Shown here piece after piece: positions 36,560-47,268 of a stretch of DNA of 64,000 nt. A program made the position numbers and the translations under genes. Each line of letters opens with the position of its first letter. Positions within the stretch are counted from its first letter, which is position 1. Source of the stretch: Tanypteryx hageni. Lineage: Eukaryota; Arthropoda; Insecta; Odonata; Petaluridae. The stretch lies in the NCBI GenBank assembly GCA_028673005.1, contig CM054113.1:66354850-66418849 (forward strand), in the 5' to 3' direction. A model generated the notes under the pieces. It was not told the origin of the DNA and searched no databases. It worked only from the letters and a program-made list of their open reading frames with translations.

Positions 36560-38085
36560 CATTCTCCATACTTATAGGAGAAAGTATTGTATTAGTGAAC
36601 ATAATCTAATTCAAGATTTAAATGGAAATACACATTTTGAGATACCCTGAGTGGTTTTTCACTGTTTTTTCGATAATGTCAGTGTGTATGCATGAGACGA
36701 ATTTTTTGGGTGCTCTAACTCGAAAACTAATAATCAGCTCAGTGAAAAACTTTGTATTTAAGATTTTTATCAGTAATTCAATATCTGGAAAGGTTTTATT
36801 TGAAATTGGTCAATCAGAAGGGCAGGTTTACTCTTGTAATTTTTCTGTTTCTTTCCAAATATCTTTTTGAGGATGTAATTTATGTATTTGTTATTATTGA
36901 TGTAGATAATATAATTTTTTATAACTATTGTATTAAACATTTTTGCATAAAATGGATTGTTGAAGAGATTTAAATTATCTACATTATATTATCCTAACCT
37001 CGGCTGCTGCGACATCAAAGTTGAGCATTTTGATTGGTTGCTGAGAAACAGCAGCCCTGCCTGTAGCGGCAAGGAATTGAACTATGTTCTTCACAATCAG
37101 AGCTGGCTAAGTAAATTGCAGAGCTTTATAAGTGTGTATAGAGCTGCTTTTGCTTCAAACATTTTTATTTTCTCCATATGCAGTATAGAAGGAAGTATGT
37201 TGGTGGAAAAAATCGAATTAGAGATTTCAACGGAAATGCACTTTTTAAGGTCACTTTTTTCAAATATCTCTTTTAGGACTTAATTTATGTAAATATTTGT
37301 TATTATCAATGTTGTAGACAGTATAATTTTCTACAAGTTTTATATGGAACATTTTTTCATAAAATGAATTGTTTAAGAGATACTTGGATTATTTGTCTGA
37401 ATTTTCTAAGTATGCTGCTAAGTAATACCTTTGCCTCCATTGCTATAATAAAATTCTAATTGTTAATAGCGATGCCTATACTGTCAAGGATAATTTCTTA
37501 TCAAAATTAAACCAATGCCATTTAGCGCAGTGATTCTCAAGTGCAACCACTGGAAAATTTTGAATGCGGCCAACAGCAAAATTATATTTTAAACATAGCA
37601 ATAATTAATATGCAGACCGATGAATACTGTGATATCATTTTTTATAATTAATATTTGCTATTGTTATTTTACCTCAAACTTGTAAGATGCCTTACATAGA
37701 ATACCATGTATCACTTATACCTTAAATGTAACAATGCGGCCACCGCAACATGGCAGGTGGCAAATTTTTCTCCGAGAACCACTGATGTAGTATCATATTT
37801 TGTGAACAAATTTTCTTGTGTACATTGGCCGATCTCAGCACCAGCATCGTTAATTTTTACTGTACATTGATATTTTGTTATCCATATCATCAAATGATAA
37901 TTTTGTTTACATTTTTTTTAAAATGTGAAATGATTCCAAGTAATTTTCATTGTGAACATTATTCAGTGTTTAAAGATTATTCACAAGTGTCATTGTCGAT
38001 GATTATTCTTGAGGATGCTTAAGTTGGGAGCATCTCATTAATATTCGTTACTCTGTCGAGTCGTGTGTTGGACACCAGATTTTTT
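36560..38085 (+). repeat. 'GTATAGGGGAAAGTATTG' repeat, A+B block (left copy)
   Basis: Unit A is 36560-37160 (starts CTCCATACTTATAGGAGAAA, includes GATTGGTTGCTGAGAAACAG). Unit B is 37165-38085 (starts CTCCATATGCAGTATAG, ends GTGTTGGACACCAGATTTTT). The same A-then-B order occurs at 49660-50785. Unit B is interrupted by the MITE at 37528-37784. Confidence 0.83.
37528..37784. mobile_element. hAT-type MITE, 257 bp
   Basis: Left CAGTGATTCTCAAGTGCAACC; right reverse complement CAGTGGTTCTCGGAG. ATGCGGCCA is found near both ends inverted or repeated. Its insertion point is confirmed by the uninterrupted homologous unit at 50575 (CCAATGCTATCTAGCATCAT), which reads straight across the site. The flanking 8-mers ATTTAGCG and ATGTAGTA have diverged. 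Confidence 0.78.
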
Positions 38086-38381
38086 ATTACGGAGACATAC
38101 CTGTGGTGATCAATTTGCAATTGCATTCAGATATCAAGCTTGATGAGTGGTAGGTCCTTTTACCTACATTACGGAGCACTCATAAGCTACTGCATAAAAA
38201 TATACAAAAATGAATCGTTCATACAAAAATGAATGCTTGAATTTATAAAAATTGTATTACATAGAAAATTTTAAATGTTTTGTACACCACACACCATTGT
38301 ATACAATAAATACAGTGGCAAGCTGTATTAAACACATAGGAGATTTTTTTTACTATTTTATATTCTCAAATAATAAATTTA

Positions 38382-38880
38382 CTGTATACGCCGGCAGTCG
38401 ACCCGGCGTATAAGTTGACCTCAATTTTTCAGATTGTAAATACATGACTAGACATATTCGCCGTAAAAATGCAGTTTCAATTTTTGAGTTATTAAATCAT
38501 TTGTTTAATTTAAGAAAGATCAGTCATACACCATATTGCCATCTATTGGTGGAATGTATTTCTAGTTGTCCTTCATTCCTTTAATTGCAAATAGATTGTT
38601 TATATTTTTGAGATTCAGTAATAAAAACAAGTTAAAATTTTATTAACTATTAAAAATAATTATCTTAAATCTTCTAAAATAAATGACAAAATATGTAAAC
38701 AATGGAGCAGCTGATTCAAAATGTTGTTCACCTATGTCGTAAGATAAAATGTTTTCATAAATAGCAACGTTTTTAATCTGTTATTTAAGGGACACATTTT
38801 ATATTCGGCGTATAAGTCGACCATAAGTTTTCGGAATTTTTGTGAGCTTCAAAGGTCGACTTATACGCTGGCATATATGG
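38382..38880. mobile_element. TA-flanked MITE, 499 bp, 'GCGTATAAGTCGACC' ends
   Basis: Left CTGTATACGCCGGCAGTCGA and right reverse complement CCATATATGCCAGCGTATAA, with TA at 38380-38381 and 38881-38882. GGCGTATAAGT.GACC occurs twice near the left and, inverted and direct, twice near the right. The ends resemble those at 13874 and 25057. Confidence 0.72.
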
Positions 38881-38887
38881 TAGATAA

Positions 38888-40034
38888 TTTATATTGTAAA
38901 TTGCAGTAATTCCAATGAATATTAATAATGCGACATCTTACGTGTCATATGAGCATTGGGAATTTTCCAGGAGTTTCCTGATCATCAAATTAGATACCTG
39001 TTATAGAGACATTAATTTCCATATTTTCTTCAAAATTTGGATCTTATGGAACCTCGATTTGTCTGAAGATTACATAAAGATATTTGTTGAGTCGACTTTT
39101 ACAGCTAGTATCTTTATAATTTGATCTTAAATGTAACTATTTTTCTGCCTAATCACCATAGTACTTTACAGGATTAATTTACATGCTATATATAGTCTTT
39201 TTGCAAGGAACTATAAACATTTTTTTATTTAGAGTATTTTTTTTGTTTTGGTACCTGTCCCTATTTTCCCCATAGGTTGAGTGATTTCCCCAACATGAAT
39301 TCTCACAACATGGCATCCTTCTAGAATGTAACTCCCGCAATGGGAAAAGCTTGATTGTACAGTATAGAATCTTTTCACCAGCAAGCTTGGGAAGCTGATT
39401 ATTTGGAAATTCCAGTTATCTGGAATATACTCGTAATCAGTACTGTTTATAAACAACAACAATATAATATGTGCCAAATTAAAATGTTAGTATAGTATGC
39501 TTGGGTTTCCATCACATTCCCACATTACATTTGTCTCTCTGTGATTTGCCCCCGGGCGAAGGAGAACCTAGCTCTGCCAATGTGGGCCAGAACGCACAGG
39601 AACTACGTTCTGGTTCATCACATGCATCACTAAGATTGTCTGGCCAAAAATGTAGTCATACCGGTGTGTTAACTTCATTTAATAAAAATAGTTTTTTTTT
39701 CACTTTTCTTCATCATAGTACATAAAATAAACCCAAATTTAGCTCAATCATAAATGTTCTTTCATTTATTTTGCACCCACTGCTTTCGGCCCCACTGCCA
39801 GAACAAGCGTTCCATTTTGTAATATTTTCACTTCTAGAAACTACCTGGACTGTACAATAATAACAAGATTGGAAAGGTGTACTCCATATCGGAGTTCAAA
39901 GTTTCCAAATGCGTTCGTGGAGATTTCACAATATTTTTCGATCAGATGAGAATTTAACGAGAAGCAAGCGAGGTACGTTGTAAAATACATGTAGGTCTTC
40001 ATGTCAAGTAGTTTTAATTATTAGTTTATCACAA
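38888..40034. other. intergenic, nothing recognised
   Basis: No gene or element end supported. Sequence from about 39880 gradually becomes the ~150-bp tandem repeat described next. Confidence 0.45.
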
Positions 40035-40719
40035 TATGTCAAGCTGTTCCCAAGTTGAAACAAAGGAACATTGTCGACTATTTGTAGGTCATGTAAAGTG
40101 GTCGTAATTGTTGTCCGATTTTTACCAAAATTGGAATCGGTTGACCAATTTTAGCAAAACTCTCCAATACCAAATTTCATCAAAATACATCAAGCGGTTC
40201 CCGAATTGAAACAAAGGAACATTGTCAACTATTTGTTGGTCATGTAAAGTCATAATTGTCCGATTTTAACCAAAATTGGAATCGCATGACCAATTTTATA
40301 AAAACTCGCCAATACCAAATTCCATCATAATTAGGGTTACCAGATGTCCGACAAAAGGAGGACATGTCCTCCTTTTTGTTTCTTTATCCTCCCAGCTTTA
40401 TAATTTTTAAGGATTTTATCTGGCTTTTTACTTGGAAATTGGTGTTAAGAGCTCCCTTGACCCACATACCATTCAGCGCCAGTGTTTGGAGGCATCCTAG
40501 CCAAACTCTTGCTAAAGCTTTGGTCATAAGCCCTCTTTCATGCGTTGTTGAAGAAGACAAGGGTGAGAATGGCACTTTTATGACACTTTTTCCCTCCTAA
40601 AATTTGCTGGAAGTTTATTTGATTTATAATTACATTTTAACTAATTATGCAAAGTGAAAAAAAATTTCTCACAAAGTTAAAAAAAAATTATTTGCATCAC
40701 CATCAAAAATTAAATGATA

Positions 40720-40882
40720 ATAACTGCTCATGGTCAGTTTATTACACATATTGAATTGAATGAAAAATGTGAAAGAAATCAAATATAAAAATTTTTTGAA
40801 GAATACCCATGCTAGGATCAAACTGCCGTCCCACGCTTCCGTAACCGATGATTTAGCCACCTAGGCCACCGCCTTCTGTTGA
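40720..40882 (-). repeat. tRNA-derived SINE-like fragment
   Basis: On the minus strand, TGGCCTAGGTGG (A-box-like) near 40870-40859 is followed about 45 nt later by CAGTTTGATCC (B-box-like) near 40825-40815. Then there is an AT-rich body. The spacing fits a polymerase III promoter. The boundaries are estimates. Confidence 0.5.
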
Positions 40883-41289
40883 CCATAGTATCATAGTAAG
40901 GTTTACATTGGAACGCTAGATTGCTCGCCAAATATCTCGCGAATGCTTGAGGGGTGAATCGTCTTGCTTTGGCATTTTTCATCTTTAAGGAGGTACTACA
41001 TACTCACCAAGTTTCAACCAAATCGGCGACCAACATGTCGTAAGGTCCCCTTGTAAGATCAGATGGCTTAGTTTGGCTCCAGCTTGAGAAAGACTTTTAA
41101 AGTTGTTCCCTGCTCTAAAGGTATATTTTCTATCCCTTACTTGACCACCAACACATCAAAATATTTTTTGAAAGTGAAATTTCTGAATTGTACCTCTGGT
41201 TCTTACTCTCGCTGTCTATTTTCAAGAACAAAATCGAGGCTGTAGGAAGAGAAAAGAACTTTTTTAAATTCTGAACTTGCTTAAAACTA

Positions 41290-41870
41290 TGTTAACTTCT
41301 TTGAAATTACGACAAAATTTTATCCCATTATCTGTTAGAGAGCTCATGGAAACTACAGGCAAAGGGGATGGGTAAAGAATGCCAGCGTTTTCTTGAGAAG
41401 ATGCAGCTAGTATACCAATAATGCATTGATTATTTAGAGAACTGGATAAAGCCCTTTGAGGCTTTTGAATATTTTGAGTGGATGATTTTAAGAAAGAGAA
41501 ATATAAAATATGAAGACATTATACCTTGCTTAATCTACCTTAAGGAAAAGAAAATAATTATTGATGGCGTGAAGCTGCTTGATCAGTATTTCAACCTAAA
41601 GGTATTTGTGAGAAATAAAGATCAATGTTTCATGAGCAGTGGAGCTCATTCTTTAAAAGTTGCGATAATGTAGATTGTTTTTCTGAACTTCTCAAGATTG
41701 CGAATTTTTTTAGCATACAAGTGCATAACGCAAACCTAGAAAGAGTTTTCACTAATAAATGATCAGTGGACCCTAGAAAGAAATTGATTATCAGTTTAGC
41801 CTGTAAGAAGGATAATTATGACAAAGTACAACATGAAACATTTTTCCTGTATAGATTTCCATTCTTACCA
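41290..41870 (+). pseudogene. hAT transposase remnant (C-terminal)
   Basis: Plus-strand frames read KYEDIIPCLIYLKEKKI and LLDQYFNLKVF (41500-41620), then after a stop and frame change SLINDQWTLERN (about 41752-41785), corresponding to the FSxxNDxWxxxR part of the hAT dimerisation domain. The order and motifs match the remnant at 574-2440. The SVERVF residues before it are altered and the N-terminal half is missing. Confidence 0.68.
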
Positions 41871-42510
41871 TCTTAAGAATGAAGATCATCTTAAAAGGAT
41901 AAATTCATCAGAAAAATATCTTTCTTGGTAAAATTGTTTTTTATTATCATGTAAGCTGTGCTAGTATTTTCTTTTTCAAATAAAATGAATGTTATGAAAT
42001 TAATTCGTAGTTCTTTTTACTTTATGTATTCCATTTACATTATGCTTTTCAAAGATTTTCTTTTAATAAATCCTGATGGTAACTATTTTAAGGAGCAAAT
42101 AACCAAAAGAATATATATATGGCCGTGCCGATAGGTAAAGGGGCATCAAATCTGTAGAAAAATTAAAGGCTCCTATATCTCACCTCAGGCGGCAGAATGT
42201 CGAGCACACCCCTGTATATGTATATATATATAAACATTCGTTATCCTCCAAAAAGGCCTTTAATTATTCCGCAGTAGTCATGTCCAACTTTTCTTTTGTC
42301 CCCTCCTTTTTACCCTTATGTATCTGGTAGCCCTAATCATAATATGTCCAGCTGTTTCCGAGTTGAAACAAAGGAACATTGTAGGTCTTCATGTAAAGTG
42401 GTCATCATTGTTATCTGATTTTGACCAAAATTGAAATCGGTCGACCAATTTTAGCAAAACTCCCCAATACCAAATTTCATCATAATCCGTCCAGCGGTTT
42501 CCGAATTTTT

Positions 42511-43315
42511 ACATGTGTGCAGGCGGAGGGAAACGACCCCCACCTATATGCGTTCACTTCATGCAAAGAATGCATAAAAATGCTCCAGTAATCTGATAAT
42601 TACCTATTTAAATAAATTTTTTCGAACCACTCGATAAATATTGAAGATGTAATCTATACTCGATTATTGGCCTTATAGTGCACAGGAAAAACCTTGATTC
42701 CATTAAAGCAGCTGGGCTTCTGATTTTTAGACATTTTATGGGGCAAAATGGGAAAGGAGATATGAGAAAAAAGGAGATATTTAACACTGGTAAACAGACA
42801 AGGCACTGAAAAAATGAAAGCTTTGAGCACAGGTGCATCCAATGCATGTGGTGAGCCTGGTAATTATTGGTGAGGTGCCAAATTTAAATTTCTCCTAACA
42901 AATTTTGGAAATTTGAATTAATTCTGAAAATTGTCTGTAAACTGGATTTCCAGGTAAAAGGTTTTGTACTGTACTTAATTTTTCAAGAGCTTATTCTTGA
43001 ATATGTTTACAGCCTTGAGACAAGCTCCACAATTCTCTAGTGACAAGGTGTTGATGAGAGGAGTGAAATAGTGTTGGAAGGAAGTAGAAAGTTGCGGAGC
43101 ACAAGACGTCATAGGAGTGGGGAGAGCTTGGGTGTAAAACTCAATATGTTAGTGTCAGTAGATACTATATTGATATTGTTGAGATTTGAATTACAGAGTA
43201 CTGTTTTTCACATCAAGATAAAACATTAATTATAAGAAGAATTGTTTGGGCCATTTTTGAATAGATACACATCTTGTGAAAACTTAAAAGGGTAGATGGC
43301 ACTATTGTAATAACT
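42511..43315. other. intergenic, nothing recognised
   Basis: No supported gene or element. The minus-strand open frame at 42847-42608 has no recognisable domain. Confidence 0.45.
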
Positions 43316-43323
43316 ATTTAATC

Positions 43324-44558
43324 AGTTTAGTGACTTTTTGCAACAAAATTCATCACTACGACAATTGGTCATAGGGACAATTGGTACCTGTGACATTTCG
43401 TCACATGAATTTTGGTACCTGCAACATTTCATCACAAGCGGCATTTGGTACCTATGACGTTTCATCACGTTACATTTGGTACCTATGACATTTTGTCACC
43501 CATGACATTTGATACCTGCAACATATTAAACGTCATTGCAGCTTATGCAGGAATGTTTCTGATATAACGAGATAAATGATAATGCCATAATTCAGAAACA
43601 CAAAAATCCTGATGTTTCAAATAGTTGTAGGGCTAACTATTATTGCAAGTATAATGAGGTGTTATTTTATTGGAAATTGAATTCCTCCATTGTTATCGAA
43701 ACTGTTTTCAATTCCTTTTTCGTCTGTCATTTGCAATATGTTTTCAATAAAAGAGCAGAAATTTTCTCCAGAATAAGGCAGTTTTTACTGAGTAATGAAA
43801 TAACTTCTCTCGGTTCATTGCCCCATCCACCCCTTTCTCCCCGCTGATTCCGATTAAACTTGTTAGTTATACATAAATTACCAACATAAGTATAGTCCCG
43901 ACTACTGTGATACCCATGAAGCCCATGTTCCGGGAAATAAACTCCACCCCCCTACCCTCCCCCCACTGATTCCAATTAAACTTGTTAGATATACAAATTT
44001 CCAACGTATCATCCCGAGTACTTTGATACCCATTAAGCCTATGTTCCCGGAAAGAAAACCCTATCCCCCCTCCACCGCTGATTCCGATTAAACTTGTCAG
44101 ATACACATAAATTTCCAACATACGTATCGTCCCGAGTACTTGGATACCCATTAAGCCCATGTTCCCAGAAAAAAAACCCTATCCCCCCGCTGATTCCAAT
44201 TAAACTTCACATTAATTTCCAATGTATGTATCATCCCAAGTACTTGGATAACCATGAAGCCTATGTTCCCAGAAAGAGTCCACAAACGTAACGTGTGACG
44301 AAAATAATTTTGTGACGTAGTCGCAGTTGCCAATTACTTTCCATGATGAAAAGTTGGTGATACCAATTGTAATGTGGGACCAAATGTCACTGTTACCAAA
44401 TATTTTGTGTGACGAAATGTTGCTGGTACGAATTTAAATATGTGACGAGTTGTTGCAGTTACCATTTTGAAAGTGTGACGGAATGTCGCAGGCACCAATT
44501 GTCATCTATGATGAGATGTTGCAGTGATGAATTTTCTGTGACGAAAAGTTGTGACACC
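43324..44558. mobile_element. foldback-like element with tandem-repeat arms, 1235 bp
   Basis: The left arm (43324-43530) carries about five units of GGTACCTGYGACATTTCRTC spaced about 30-35 bp. The right arm (44285-44558) carries the same units in reverse complement, e.g. GTGACGAAATGTTGCTGGTA. Both arms hold AAAATTCATCACT near their outer ends. An exact ATTTAATC lies on each side (43316-43323, 44559-44566). Between the arms are four ~110-bp direct repeats (43842-44283). No transposase is encoded. The plan is that of Foldback-type elements, and the 8-bp duplication suggests mobilisation by a hAT-like enzyme. Confidence 0.75.
43842..44283 (+). repeat. four ~110-bp tandem repeats inside the foldback element
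   Basis: Units begin CTGATTCCRATTAAACTTG at about 43843, 43967, 44077 and 44189 and contain TTTCCAACRTA, ATCCCGAGTACT and CCATGTTCCCGG-like words followed by a C-rich tract. Unit length falls from about 125 to 96 bp. Confidence 0.9.
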
Positions 44559-44566
44559 ATTTAATC

Positions 44567-44986
44567 TCTTTGTACTTTATGTATTGAGAAAGTAAAATCA
44601 GCTTTCTGGTTTTAAAGATGGGATGGGGAAGGTGACAAGTATGTTGGACATGCATGATGGTGATTATTATGAAGTAGTTAGTCATACCATATGTGATTGG
44701 TTGGCTTTGAAAAATTGCTTGCCATGTTTGCAAATATGTAAAAAAGTAATGCTATACTATTGCAGTTATTAGTAAATAACTTTTAAATATAGTTAATGAG
44801 CAAACATAATAGAAGAAATTGACAAAAATAAACTTTTTGGTTGTAGGTGTTAAAAGAAATTTAAAGGAATTAAGGTTTGAAATGGAATAAATGTCTGGAT
44901 CACGGATTGGTATTTAATTTGAATGCACAGATATCTCCTAGTGAAGGGAGAGGTAATTGTAGTAATGTCAACATCACTTGATTCAC
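44567..44986. other. intergenic, nothing recognised
   Basis: AT-rich spacer between the foldback-like element and hAT copy 2. Confidence 0.5.
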
Positions 44987-44994
44987 ATCTTAAC

Positions 44995-46413
44995 CAGTGG
45001 CGACTTGTAGCTAAAATTAGTGGGGGTGCTGCTCCAGAAAATTTTTAGCCTTTGTTTTAAAATTGTGTAAAAGGAAATAAACATGTATATAAAGAAAATT
45101 TATTCAGGAACTTGATAAAATCTTAACAAAAAAAACCAAACATTTTTTACTTACTTTAACTTAAATTGTTACAGTTCAAGCTTGATCTATTCATTTAAAA
45201 ATGAAATCCATTCTTGTTTTAATTTGTGCAAAAAGTTCAATAATTTTCTCCTTGATCTCTGGATGACAATTGAGGAAATTTTTCTCCATTGAAAGTACTG
45301 CAAGCGCATTTAGTCTTTCTAATCTAATTTAGATGCAAAATTTATTAATCCTCTAAATACCCCTGGATTTACTGAATCGTCTTTTTCATCATGTCCACGT
45401 AAGGGAGTTTCAAAGTTTCCACAAAAGTAAATGCAGTCTATTATTTTGGACAAAATTTCACGGTTCTTTTTAACTTTTATATTATGCTCATTGATTGAAA
45501 GTCTGTATGCCTCACTAAGTTTCTCCTTAATACTTACGGTTCCTAAAAGTGACAGTGAAACAACATTATCAACGTGCTTCTTTGACTTTTCATGCTTTTC
45601 AGTTTTTTCTTTCATTTTGTTTATATTTCTAAAACCATCTTTTGTCCACGGTACATCACCTCCAAACAGCAAACACGGGAAGCAAAACTGCATTTTTTAC
45701 TTCACAGCCGCAAAGCCAACTTTTCCGTTGGTACCATTCAGAATTAAAGCTACGAATATATTTCTTGTTGCTTTTGCCTGGCTGAGATATTAGAATATCA
45801 GGTGTTGAACGACCTCTTTTCTTAACTGTAACTTTCTCATGGAGAGATAGCTGTGAAAACTTAAGCTGTTGAAGTTCACTTACAGTCACAGAACTTATTT
45901 CTTGCGGATGCAAGGCCATGGTTAAAGTTTTCTGTTAAATAAAAGAACCGAAAAAAAATGAATCAAATAGAATAGCTGGAAGCAGAATAATAATCTAATT
46001 CTACGCTTTATCACATTCAAGTATATGGTACACGGTTTTTAAGCACAACACACGCTGAGTAAAAAAAAACTTCCTTCCACCATCACGCCAGAGCCGGCAC
46101 TGCGAGAGCAACAGTGCTCTCTCTACCTGGCAGTCCCGCCTTCCTCCCCACCCCCCCTCCTATGTGCGCATGCGCACAACAGTCAAACACCACGTCGCTG
46201 GCACTGTGAAGCGCACAGTTCCATACAAAGATTTTTGTATCTTTTTCATAAACTGGGGGATGGCTACTGAAGTACTGACATTAAGCTTAAGGAATATATA
46301 TTGTACTACAAAAATAAAGAAAAAAGGACTCATTATATTAAATGTTATCGATAATATCAAGTGGAAATCCGGGGTGCTGCAGTTCCGCAGTGCCTATACA
46401 CGAGCCGCCACTG
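44995..46413 (-). mobile_element. hAT transposon copy 2, internally deleted, 1419 bp
   Basis: Same family as 22464-24827: ends CAGTGGCGACTTGT and (reverse complement) CAGTGGCGGCTCGT, with an exact duplication ATCTTAAC at 44987-44994 and 46414-46421. About 0.95 kb of the copy 1 interior is missing, replaced at 45318-45357 by some 40 bp that copy 1 lacks. The remaining sequence is almost identical to copy 1. The left duplication includes TTAA plus the first base of the neighbouring piggyBac element. Confidence 0.94.
45319..45919 (-). pseudogene. hAT transposase N-terminal remnant (copy 2)
   Basis: Starts MALHPQEISSVTVSELQQLK (45919) and shows the same frame break before FCFPCLLFGG as copy 1, so the break predates the split of the two copies. 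It runs a few residues further than copy 1 past NPGVF (RGLINFASKLD) before the deletion junction. The catalytic core is absent. Confidence 0.85.
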
Positions 46414-46574
46414 ATCTTAACCCTTAATTAGTCATGTGGGATCAATATGACCCCATGCAATGTATTTTCGTTGATATCAAAAGAACTTGATTACCTATCT
46501 AGACCAAATTTGCAATACTTTTGACATTAACCTTCTTCATTGTTTTTTTTGCGTTTTTGTTATTTTTGGATTTA

Positions 46575-46830
46575 TTGTGATATTTTAAATGTTTTATGCA
46601 CAATGTACATACAATAAATACTGAGACTATAAAATAATTTTAATTTGAGATTTCAATAGAAATCCACTTTTAAGGTATCCTCGAGTCCAAAAAAGTTGTT
46701 TTTGCATCATCTGTCCGTCTTCTTTTTCCTGCTCTGGTGCCTGAATGGTTGCACATAATATAATAAAATCTCGTATTTTTGTATAATATCTGAAATAAAT
46801 ATAATGTTGATATGTAACATATACAGCAAG
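46575..46830 (+). repeat. 'GTATAGGGGAAAGTATTG' repeat, subtype D copy
   Basis: Shares GAGATTTCAATAGAAATCCA, GTATCC.CGAGTCC, AAAGTTGTTTTTGC and CTCGTATTTTTG with 32740-32944, in the same orientation. Confidence 0.65.
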
Positions 46831-47268
46831 CAAGAATGGAGGGTAGTTTATATTTGTCGATTTTCATAAAAAATGGATTTTTCTCAAGTGGCTTGAGCAA
46901 TTTCAATTCAAATCTATCTCTATATACAGCTTGTTATCATGAACAATGTAACAAACAATATATTTTTTAAAATAGCTATATAGTGTACATCTGCATTATG
47001 ATAATGAATTTTGTCCAGCTACCGCAGAGCTCACCCCTGAATCTTGACAGTCACTCAATTTTCCCCTTTTTTTCACACAGGATTGAGTGGATGAGTAGAA
47101 AGTGTACATGCATTGCATAAAACTAGGTATATCACAAAGTTTTTGTAAGTTAATGTATCTCCGATTTCTGTTATCGTTTTTCCATTTCTACAAGTTCAAA
47201 CTGTCACATCATTTGTGTAAGGTATTTTTCTCAAATTATTTAGTACTGGACGGTAAAATTGATAATAC

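Larger units (their letters stand above)
40332..42335 (+). mobile_element. hAT element, relative of the one at 574
   Basis: Ends TAGGGTTACCAGATGTCC and (reverse complement) TAGGGCTACCAGATACAT, with an exact 8-bp duplication ATCATAAT at 40324-40331 and 42336-42343. Subterminal GGAGGACATGTCCTCC is palindromic. A plus-strand transposase remnant lies at about 41290-41870. A tRNA-derived SINE seems to have entered it (40720-40882). Confidence 0.9.
40035..42510 (+). repeat. ~150-bp tandem repeat, split by a hAT insertion
   Basis: Units share GTTGAAACAAAGGAACATTG, GACCAATTTTAGCAAAACTC and CCAATACCAAATTTCATC. Two units lie at 40035-40323 and one at 42344-42500; the 2.0-kb hAT element at 40332-42335 separates them. 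Confidence 0.78.

Noticed and set aside
43376..43530. Regularly spaced short repeats that could look like a CRISPR array
   Set aside because: The units are imperfect, occur inverted at the other end of the same element, and the genome is eukaryotic.
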